64,000 nt of DNA. It comes from Chloroflexi bacterium TSY. Lineage in GTDB: Bacteria > Chloroflexota > Anaerolineae > Caldilineales > Caldilineaceae. The notes beneath the pieces are model-generated. The model did not search any database. It saw only the letters and a program-made list of their open reading frames with translations, and had not been told where the DNA came from. The position numbers and the translations under genes were made by a program. Position 1 is the stretch's first letter. Each line of letters opens with the position of its first letter. The stretch covers positions 186,001-250,000 of the forward strand of contig JAHBNG010000004.1 in NCBI GenBank assembly GCA_019217005.1. Reading direction: 5' to 3'. Positions 32,078 to 42,700 of the stretch are shown one piece after another.

Positions 32078-33500
32078 AGTCTGGAGAGAAGATACCCTCC
32101 ATCGGCACATCCGTTTTTCGAACGTTATCTTGAATCGATGTGTTTGCGGTTTGTGTTTGTGGGTGTTCGATGGCCCCTAGCACGCTGGCAAACAGGTGCT
32201 GAAAAGCGGTTTCATGCTCGTGAACAAAATAATGCGTCAATTCGTTGATGTTGGGATATTCAAAGAGGACCGTTGGATAGAGCGTGATCCCGGCTTCTTG
32301 TTCAATTTGCCGAGAGAGGTTCGTCAACTGAATTGAATCCAGGCCGAGATCCATCAAGTTTTTCTTATGGTTGGTGACGGATATTGGATCATGAACGAGG
32401 CTTCTCAACTTTGACACCAGATAATCTCGGATTTTGTCGGAAAGATCTGCATTTGCCTGATGCATTGGCAGATCTGCCTGGTTCAGGTTCGTTGTGGTGG
32501 GCACGTTCTGGACGTATCCATCCTCATCTTGTTTTGGGTGATGTGCGGCGATGGTGTGCTCGCTGGTTCGCAGTCGTTTTAGGGTGCAGCCCACCAGAGA
32601 CGCCGCAACATCACCATTCTCCTGCATTATTTCGGCATCAAACGTCAACATCTCCTCTGAATAGCGCACCAGTTTGACCCAAATCCAGCAAGCCGTGATA
32701 TCCGTCTTTTTGAACGTGAGTTCTTTGATGCCAAAGGGCAGATAGCTATCACGCTGGTTGAGCAAACGCAGTTGCGGCATAATGCCGAGATAGGCGCTGT
32801 TAATGATCAGGGGATGTAATGCATAACGATGCTCAGCGTTGTGTGCATCTTCTGTCAGAGCAACCTTGATCAAGGATTGCTGCTCATCCCCATAGAGTGC
32901 CGCAACGGTCTGAAAACTTGGCCCCAACTCAATGACTGGGTTGGCTCGATATAGGTTTGTCAACTCTTTGACTTCGGGGAGTAATTCTCTGAGCTGTGCA
33001 AGATTGACGGTTTTGGCTGGAATCGTTGCCGATTGAGCAATGCCTTCGGCGGTCGGTTTCCACTCATCCTCTTGATGAGTTCGATAGAGCACTGTGAAGC
33101 GGTTGGCCGGACCATCCGGGTTCACGGCAACGGTGACTTCGGCTTGTTGGTGTGCTTGTAGTTGAATGGGTTGGATAAAGGTGAGGCGACTTAGTTGGAG
33201 AGTCTCTTCGAGGAATCTCTCAACAAACGTGTTGATGGCCAGACTTACATGGGTGACACCAACGATGACTTGCTCGCCATTGACCCGATGATCCTTTAGA
33301 TATGGTTCATCGTAGCGATATCGTTCCGGCTCAAGCTGACCTGTTTGCGGGCCGCTTTCCAGTCGATCCATAGTGGGCGAGGGAGGGTTTCCTGGCTCAT
33401 ATTGTTTTTTCAGGCGACCAATCTGTTGGATTGCGTCCTCGATCTCCATGTTGCCTTGATGGACAGAGGTGAATACGGCTTTTATCTGTTGTTCAATCAT
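32052..33500 (-). CDS. Trans-AT PKS-B, N-terminal part: docking helix, DH-like domain, ACP5
   Basis: The start is the ATG at 33500 (MIEQQIKAVFTSVHQGN), with GGAACGGA upstream. The first ~40 residues look like a helical docking segment (IEDAIQQIGRLKKQYE) that could pair with the PKS-A C-terminus. The DH-like fold runs about 50-330, but the motifs are abnormal. The usual HxxxGxxxxP reads HRVNGEQVIVG, without the Pro, and the usual HPxxxD reads HPLIINS, with Asn for Asp. It may be inactive, or a pyran-synthase or double-bond-shifting relative. ACP5 carries LGLDSIQLT near residue 387. The frame ends shortly after entering the MITE. Together with KS4 of PKS-A this forms a module split over two proteins. 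Confidence 0.88.
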   Translation of the reverse strand: MIEQQIKAVFTSVHQGNMEIEDAIQQIGRLKKQYEPGNPPSPTMDRLESGPQTGQLEPERYRYDEPYLKDHRVNGEQVIVGVTHVSLAINTFVERFLEETLQLSRLTFIQPIQLQAHQQAEVTVAVNPDGPANRFTVLYRTHQEDEWKPTAEGIAQSATIPAKTVNLAQLRELLPEVKELTNLYRANPVIELGPSFQTVAALYGDEQQSLIKVALTEDAHNAEHRYALHPLIINSAYLGIMPQLRLLNQRDSYLPFGIKELTFKKTDITACWIWVKLVRYSEEMLTFDAEIMQENGDVAASLVGCTLKRLRTSEHTIAAHHPKQDEDGYVQNVPTTTNLNQADLPMHQANADLSDKIRDYLVSKLRSLVHDPISVTNHKKNLMDLGLDSIQLTNLSRQIEQEAGITLYPTVLFEYPNINELTHYFVHEHETAFQHLFASVLGAIEHPQTQTANTSIQDNVRKTDVPMEGIFSPDSVDPNFRF

Positions 33501-33520
33501 GTGAAATCCGTTCCATGTTA

Positions 33521-33754
33521 GGCTTTTCCAACAATTAAAATCGGCTCTACGCGAGATAGTGTACTTGACAACGTGATTCGTAGTACGTGGTGCGTACTGG
33601 ATCGCTTGACGCACCACGTACCACGTAGCACGTATTCATCGCTTGTACACTTTGCCGCGAAGACCCTTAAAATCCCTAATTTGATCTGGAAAAGCTCAGG
33701 CGATTCCAGAGAAATCGACTTGGCAAATTAGGGATTTATTTCTCTGGAATCGCC
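33521..33754. repeat. Element family H, copy 2, between PKS-A and PKS-B
   Basis: 234 bp flanked by TTA (33518-33520, 33755-33757). The right part is a perfect 17-bp stem (GGCGATTCCAGAGAAAT and complement, 33699-33754) that contains the present PKS-A stop codon. The left end is GGCTTTTCCAACAATT. Relative to copy 1 it carries about 130 extra bases with a second hairpin (TACGTGGTGCGT / ACGCACCACGTA). Confidence 0.72.
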
Positions 33755-36700
33755 TTATTCATCGTTAAGGCAAGAGCAGCATCCGGCGTCAGGTCTCCAT
33801 TCTTCACCTTAGCCAAAACGACTCTGTAGAGCTCCTCGTCAAACATTGGGTGACCTTCGCACGCTGGGACACCGTATTGGTTTTGTTGCGCTATCCCCTG
33901 GTGGTCAAAGGTGTATGCTGGCAGATCCACCATCTGGTAGAAGGTATCATCATACAGTGTTTCCCACGGAATGGATTGCCCATTCACCCAACACCGGGCG
34001 ATGGTGTCCAAATCTCTGGTTGCACAAGCCTGATTCAGAGACATTGGATCCAGCTCATGTTGCGGATAGGCGGGATGATGGAGTGAGGAATAGAGTCCGT
34101 CTCTCGTAAAGGGTTCGCTTCGGCGAGAAATCGCCCCCAACTTGTCTATTAGTTCCGAGCGAGACGAGGCAATGATAGCGACCCGTTTGTCCAGATGATT
34201 GCGGTTCAACTGTAGCGTGAGAGCCAAATCTTTCATGAGCAGGAGTGATTGTTCTTTGACGAATTCCATAACTGATTGAAGATTTTGCCACAAACTCCAC
34301 TCGGTCTGACCAGAGAAGACCATCAAGTATTTTTCATCGGGTGCAGCGATTGGCTGGACAGCGGCTGGAGTCTCGGCGATATATTCTTCCACAATCAGAT
34401 TGGCATAGGCACCACCCGCCCCAAATGAATTGATCATGGCACGCCGGGGCATCATTGGCGGCTGGGTGGATGCTGCATCATCTGGTTGCATGTTGAGCTC
34501 CCAGGGGCTGACCTGTTCTTGGAGATAGAACGGTGTTTCTCCAAAGTTGATGTTGGGGTTGAGTGGGGTGGCGTTGATGGAAGGAACCAGCGTCTTAAAT
34601 TTGAGTTGTAAAAGCACCTTGGTGAGTTGGGAAATGCCTGAACTGGCCTCGAGATGACCCAGGTTGGATTTCACAGAGCCAATGGCACAGAATTGACGTT
34701 TTTGCGTATACTTACGAAACGCTTTGGTTAGGGCAACGACCTCAATCGGATCCCCCAACTTGGATCCATTGGCGGCCGATTCGACATAGCTGATGGTTTC
34801 TGGATGCACGCCGGATCGTTCCAGCGAACGGAGAATGAGCTGCTCCTGATTCATTGGATCTGGGGCAGTATAAGTCTGGCGACCGCCGCCATGATTGATC
34901 AAGCTGCTCTTGATCACCCTATAAATCTTATCGCCGTCTTGTTGGGCGGCGCGCAGGGGCTTTAATAGAACAGCGCCAACGCCTTCGCCTGGGAGATAGC
35001 CATCGCCATCCCCAAAGCTTTTGCTGGCATTGCCATGCCCCAAGAAGTCGACCTGTTTCAACGTCACATATTTGGAGGGTTCTAGAGTCAGATTGACGCC
35101 GCTGGCGATAGCCATCAGGCATTCGCACTGTTTGAGGCTATCACACGCGAGATGAATGGCGGTGAGCGAGCTTGAACAGGCCGTGTTGACCGTCAAGCTT
35201 GGTCCCGTTAAATCAAAGAAGTGAGAGATCCGATTCGCTAGTTGCCAATCTGAAATATTGGAGGCGAGGGCCGCTTCTTCCAACGAGGGCATGGTGTACG
35301 CATACTGGTTATACATGGTCCCGACATAGACCCCAATTCCCCGGTTCTGTTCTGTCTGAAGCTGACGCAAGCGAGCGATTGGATAGCCCGCATCTTCCAA
35401 GCTTTCCCAGACTGTCTCGAGCAAGAGGCGAACTTCTGGTGCTAGCTGGGAAACCTGACTGTCGGGAATGTTGAAGAGATGATGGTCGAATTGCTCGACA
35501 TCCTTGAGAAACCCGCCATAATAGTCGCGGCCATTGATCCGTTGGCCGTTAGAAAGTGAGCGGACGAGCAAATTTTGGAAACGGTTTGCCGGCATGGGTG
35601 AAATGCAGTTTCGGCCCGCTTTGAGGTTCTCCCATAGTTCTTGGAGGCTGGTGGCCATTGGGTAACGACCACTGATACCGATAATGGCGATCTCTTCTCG
35701 CTGGGTTGTGGTGCCGTTGGCTGGGGCATTTTCGGTAACCGATTCTGTTGCAATGGAAAAGCGGGAACTATTGGTCGGCACAGTTAGCTGCCCCGTTCCA
35801 CCGATACAAAGCGGCGCGTTAACGCTGTTCGATTCTGGCGCGACAGCGAACCGAGAAGAGTGTTCTCCGTTCAACGTAGTGTGAATCTGGGAGTCAACTT
35901 CGTCTTTGGAGGGTACGTATTGGCTTGGCGCAAAGTAGGCGCGCAGTTGTTCTGGGTGTTGCCCGACTAAATAGGCGACGAGTTCTCCAAGATTTGGATG
36001 TTCAAAGAGTAGGGTTCTGGACAGAGTTCCGACAACTCTCTCCATTTTGCTGAGGATGCTCTGCTGCAAGAGAGAATCGACGCCGTATCGTTCAAAGCCG
36101 GTTTCAGGATCAATCATACCTAATGAGATTTTCAGGGTATCGACGATAATTCCCTCTATCCAATCGTGGGTTTTCTGTCGTAGATCTGTATCATCAACTA
36201 TCTGTTCGGGTTGGCTGATGTGCCAGTCGTCGGAATTTGGTTTGGGGTGCGGCGTAAAGAGTGTGCTTCTCAACTTGCTGCCGTCACCACTCAAGATCAT
36301 CAGCTGATCATAAATGGTCTGCATGGCTGTATTGAAGGCTCGCCATCCCTCTGCCGTGTTTAAGCTTTCTAGACCGAGGCTGACGCTGAGGAATTCTTCC
36401 GTTCTTGGTTCCAAGCTCATGCCCCCTTCTGCCCAGAAAGGCCAGTCGATGGAGATGGTTTTGCCCTGTCGCTTTCCCGCGTGGACCAACCTGTTGCGAT
36501 AGGCGGCAAAGGCATCCAGAAAGGCGTTGGCCCCAGCATAATCTGCTTGTCCGGCATTGCCTAATACGCCAGAAATCGACGAGAAGAGTGCAATGAAATC
36601 GAGCGCCTCGTATTTTGTGGCTTGATCAATGAGCAATGAGCCGCTGATTTTTGGTTGGAAGACCGTGTCTATTTCCGACCGTTCTTTTTTCAAGATGAAG

Positions 36701-39700
36701 GCATCGTGGAGTGTCCCAGCACTGTGAATGATGCCAGTCAACGTGCCATATTTGGCTTTGATCTGCTCTACGGTCTGTCGTACTGTATCCGCTCGACTCA
36801 CATCGGCCTGAATATACTCAACCGTCGTGTCTCCGTTGGCAATCTGTTGCAGCGTATGGGCCTTCTCGTCATTCAGCGGAAAGCGGCCACTCAAGACAAT
36901 CGTACAGGGCAGCGTTTGACTGATATACTTTGCGAAAATCAACCCCAAACCACCACATCCCCCAGTAATCCAATAAACGCCGCCCGTTCGGAACAGGGAC
37001 TCTGTATCTGGTCTTCTGGCTCGTACCGGGGGATCTACTTCGATCAATTGCTTGACCACACGCCTGCCATTCCAGTCATATCGGATTTCAACATCTTCGT
37101 ACTCAGACTCTGATTCGTCGTGGATGAGTTGGAGAAGCTGTTCTGGCATGGTTTGCTCTAAACCAGCAACGGTGATGAGTTTACCCTGAACTTTGGGATT
37201 CTCCAGATGAGCAGTCTTTAACAAACCGGTCAAGGGTGCATACACGTAGCCGTGGTCAATATCGGGCTTGAGGACCAGAATCTTGAGGCGTATGGTGGAT
37301 CGGTTTTGCAGACGCTGTTTGAGGATTTCAAAAACGGCTGCAAAGATCTGGCTGGTGCTCTCTGCGTGATTGGCTTGGTCAATCTCAGGCAAGATTATTA
37401 CCTGCGCCATGTTCATCGTGTTCTGGATTGTATCTACCATCTGGCGGGAGACACCGCCCACGAAGAGGAGCGTTTCAGATCGTGTGTCTGGTTGTCTACC
37501 TGGATTGCCAATCGCTTTCTCTTGCCATTGGACGGAACTGTAGATCAGAGCATGTGTATCTTGTGGCATTAATTCTGGCACCGAATTTGTCGCTCTTATT
37601 TTCTGGTCAACGCGATGAACGTCGTTCTGTTGCCATTTGCCGCTCTTACTTTCATCTGCCTTTCCCCGTTCAACTCGACGCACGGTAAGCTCGATCAAGG
37701 AAACGCATGGTTCACCCTGCTCATTGATCAGATCCACATCGAGTTTTATTTCGGCGTCAGGTAGATTGACGCCTTCGCAAAGTCGGACGTAAGCGTAGCC
37801 TTGCTGGGGCGTCGGTCGATAGATCTCTACCGATTTGACTGCAAAGGGCAGATAGAGATCCGGCAACAGGGCCATGACTGCCTGCAGCGTGGCGTCCATC
37901 ATGGTTGGGTGGAGGACAAATTGGTCGGCCGCGTTCGCTAAGCTCGCTGGCATTTGTAAAAAGGCCAACGCTTCGCGGTCGTTCGATTGAATCGAGACAA
38001 TTGCTTGTAAGCGGCTGCCATAGTTCATATCGACCTGTTGGAGGTGGGCATAAAACTCCGGTCCAGAGAGCATGGACGAGCAGCGTGATTCAATTGCTGG
38101 GAGATCAAACATTCGGACAGGATTGGGCGTCTGTTGACCGACCGCAATTTTGCCGTGGCTACAAATATCGCCGTCTTCAGTCCCCTCGTCTGGCGTTCTC
38201 ACTTCATACCGAATCCCATCTGAACGCGGTATCAGATCAATGGTAACCGTTTGCGTTTGCTCTGCAGCAGCGATGGGTTTCGCCCACATAACGTTGTGGA
38301 GCGCCAAAACATCTCTGTGACTTGCCATCGCCACCGCTACCCGAGCCATTTCCAGATAGGCAACGCCCGGTAGAAGCGGTTGGCCTTGAATGCAATGGTC
38401 TGTAAAGAAGAACTCCTCGCGGTTAAATCGTGACGTAAACTGCTGCCGCTGCAGATCGGAGGTGTTTTGGTGGACAAGCGGATGTAGATGTTGATGAGTC
38501 ACTGACACAGTGGTGGATGAACGACTTCGCAAATCGATAGAATTGCCATTCGGCGGCTTGATTGCCCAATACCGTTCCTTGGCAAAGGGATAGGTTGGCA
38601 ATGGAATTCGCCGTGGTTTCTGAGTCGGATAGAGCAATGTCCAGTCGAGATCGAACCCATTCACCCAGAGTTCGGCCAGTTTTTCGACTTTGCCGCTATT
38701 AAGCCAAGTTTCAGACAGGATGGTTAGATCGTTATCTCCCAGCAGGTGACTGAAGGTATCTTTTCCCTGATGAAGAGACCCTCTAAAGCATTGACTGATG
38801 TCTTGGTTGGCAAGTTGATATTGATCGAGTTTCTCTAGCAAATCGGCGATATCTTTAACCAAAAATGCCACACGTTCTTCTAGCGCCTCTCGTCCAACCT
38901 GTAGCGTATAAGCAACCCGGTTCAGTTGGTGACTGAGCAGCTCTGAATTGTTGCGTAGGTACTTCCGCAACCTGTCTACTGCTTCCGTGAGTCGCTCTTC
39001 ATTCTTGGCAGATAAGACGATCAGTTGGGGAAGATGGGGCGTTGGCTCGTCAGTTTGGGCATCAGAGGTGTATTCTTCTAAGATTACGTGCGCATAGGCG
39101 CCGCCAAAACCAAAAGAGCTAACCCCCGCTCGTCTGGGCAGAAGATTGCCACTCTCGTCGAATAGAGGTGCCCAATCTTGGGTTTCGCGAATGATCATCA
39201 AGAGAGAGTTAGTTAGATCGATATGAGGGTTTTGCTCTTGGACATGAATGCTGGCCGGTAGCTTCTTGTGCTTCAGTGCCAGCAATACTTTGAGAACGCC
39301 GGCGATACCAGCCGCAGACTCTAGATGACCTATATTGCTTTTGACCGAACCGATGCCGCAATGGGGCTGGCTTGGCATCGCCTTTCCCCAGGCTTGATAC
39401 AAAGTCGCAAAAGCTTTCTTTATCCCGTTGATCTCGATTGGATCGCCAAGTTCTGTTCCCGTCCCATGAGCTTCGATATAGCCAATCGTACTGGGATCGA
39501 GCTGATACTCTTGATATGCCTTCACGAGCAGATCGGCCTGTGTGTTCGGATTGGGGGCCGTGAGGGAGTTGGCGTGCCCTCCGTGGTTTTGGGCGGTCCC
39601 TTTGAGAAGGGCATAGATTGTGTCGCCATCAGCCTCGGCTTGGGAAAGCGGCTTCAGCAGGATCGCCCCAACCCCTTCGCTTCTTACATATCCATTGGCG

Positions 39701-42700
39701 CTGCTGTCAAACGTCTTGCAGCGTCCATCTTCAGACAACATGCCAGCTTTGCTGAAAGAGATGAAGAATTGTGGCGACAACAGGGCATTGACCCCTCCCG
39801 CGATTGCTTGGTCACATTGCCCAGTGAGTAGGGCCTGCACTGCTCGATGGATTGCCACCAATGAGCTGGAACAAGCGGTATCGATCGGTTCGCTGGGACC
39901 GTGAATATCGAGGAGATAAGAGATCCGGTTAGCCAAGATCGACCTCGTATTTCCGGTTGCCGTATGGGCGGCAATTTCGACACCATTTTCGATGAGCAAA
40001 TCGTTATAATCATTTGTCGACACGCCAACAAATAACCCGGTGCTTGACCCGGCAAGGTGACTCGGTCTGTAGCCCGCATCCTCAATACAGGTCCAGACGG
40101 CCTCTAAGAATAACCGCTGTTGTGGATCCATTAGCTCCGCTTCTGTGGGGGAAATGTTAAAGAATGAAGCGTCAAATGCATCGATATCCTCGATGAATCC
40201 GCCCCATTTTATGTGCGTCCTGTTTGCCTCCATTTGTGGATCCCTATAATAGGAACGCCAATCCCAGCGGCTTTGCGGGATCTCGGTGATTAAGTCGGCA
40301 CCCTGCTCCAGGTGCTGCCAAAAGGTCTCTAGATCTGGTGAACCGGGAAGTCTGCCGCTGATACCAATGATGGCGATTGGTTCATGAGAGATTGTCTTGG
40401 TTTCCCGGACAGAATGCTGTCCAATCGGCTGCATCGTCAACTGGGGGGCAGCGTGCGATTGGGATGCATCTGTCGATTGACTGGGCTTGACAAAGCGAGA
40501 TTTACGCCGTCTACTCTCTGCTGGTTGAACTGAGGCAGATGCAGCATTTTCTGGTTGTTTTATTGGCTCCTTCGCTGGCTGATAGAATTGGCGGAGAGAG
40601 TCGCGATAAGTTTCTAGCAAATATGTGCCCAAGGCAGCGAGAGTATGATACTCAAAAAAGAGAGTCGGCGTTAGCGCGAATCCGTACAAGCCGTTGAGGC
40701 GATTGGCAAATTTGGTCAATGAAATAGATTCGAAGCCGTAATCACTCATGGGCTTATCCAGCACCACATCCTGCAATTTGACCTTCAATAGCTCTGCCAA
40801 TATTTGTCTCAATTCAGACTGGAGACACTTCAATAACTGCTCATCGTCTGAGATGTCACCTTCCTGGACGGCTGTGAAAGTTGGTTTATTTTGCTGAAAG
40901 ACAGGGCGCATTGCGCTGACAGTTGCTGACGATCCCACTTGCTGCTCAGCAAATAATCGTTCCTTGATCTGGCCAACTACGCCTGCAACCACCAGGACTT
41001 GGGGATCAGTAAAGCGCCATAGTGTGTCAAATGCGTGCAACCCCTCGGCAGTCGTCATGGGTTGAAGACCGGTTTGCCGTTCCAACCGCATGAGTTCCTC
41101 TTCATCAATCTTCATACCACCGTCGGCCCAGAGCGGCCAGTTGATGGCCAAGGTTCTGCCTGTGCGTTGTCCAGTTTCGACCAGGTGCCAACGATATGCG
41201 GCAAAACCATCTAAAAAGGCGTTCGCCGCTGCATAATCGCTTTGGCCCACATTGCCGGTTATACTGACCAGTGAGGAGAACAAGACAAAAAAGTCCAGGT
41301 CTTCATCTTGGGTCACGTCATCAATGTTTAAGCACCCCATCACTTTTGGTGCAAAAACGGCCTCTATTTCTGCCGTTGTTTTTTGGCGCATAAAACTATC
41401 TCGAAGCAAACCAGCCGCATGGATGACACCGCTCAACGAGCCAAAGTCCTGTTTAATTGTCTGCATGGTTTGGCGCAACTCTTCTAGTTTGCTGACATCG
41501 GCTTGTCGATAGATTAGTTTCACACCTTCGCTGGATAGTTCATTCAGCAATTGCTGTTTTTGCGGGTTGAGAGGGGAGCGTCCGCTCAAGATGATCGTAC
41601 AGTCTTGACCTGCAGAGGCGGCATAAGCTGCGGAATGCACGACAAGATGGCGGGTAAAAATCTGTCCTAGGTCGCCTAGACCCCCTGTTATCCAGTAGAC
41701 GCCCCCTGGTTTTAATCGCAGAACCGTTTCTTCAGCTATCGGCTGCTGTGGGGTCAATTCTACAAGCCGTCTTACGGCTCGTTTGCCATCCACATCGTAT
41801 CTGATCCCTACATCATGGCGCGCGTCTGGATGATTTTCTGTTTGCAGGAATCTGATGAGGGTCTCCGGAGAGAATCTGTTTGGATTGGCGAGTTGAATAA
41901 ACTTTGATCTGATTTTGGGATGCTCCAGGTTGACCGTACGCAATAGTCCCATCAGCGGTGAAAACAGATACCCCTGCAGATCGTCAGGCACAACAACGAA
42001 AAGCGGCTGAGCGTCTTGAGATGAAGAGGCAAGTAGTTTTTGGATAAGATTCCATACCTGATAGAAATAGGCGGCAGCAAATTCGCTTTTCTTCTCCACC
42101 GTCTCCGTGGCATGAGACGTCATGGGAGGCAGAACCTCCACATGTGCAGCGCCTGCCTGAGAAGCGAAACCTGCAGCCACATCCTTCTCAAACCCGACGA
42201 AGAGCACTGTTGTTTGGGACCAATCCATGTCCAACTGATGAGAGTCCGGGTTTTCGACATCGATTTCTTGCGCCTGCCATTGAGGCGTCCCATACAAGAC
42301 ATTTCTTTGCTCATCTATTGCAAGTGGTTGGACGGGAGAGTTCTTTTGACCAACAACTGCGGAATTGTATCCATCTAGAAGATGCAACGACTCCAGTGGC
42401 TTCCCTTGTCTCTGATCGTTGCCCAAATTGGGTCGAACGCCGGATGAGGCTTTCTCCTGCGTTTTAACGATCCCGCGCGTGACCATTTCTTTCAAAGCTA
42501 CACAGATACTGCCTTGTTCATCCAAAAGAAATCCGTCGAACTTGACCATATCTTGTGACGGCGTACCCCCTTCTCTCGGATCGTACCCCTGACTGTACGT
42601 TACATAAGCATAGGGATTGGGCGGGATGGATTGAAAGATCGTTAACTCGGTCAATTCAAAAGGAATGTAGAGACCGTTCTGATAGTCGTTTAATGGACTG

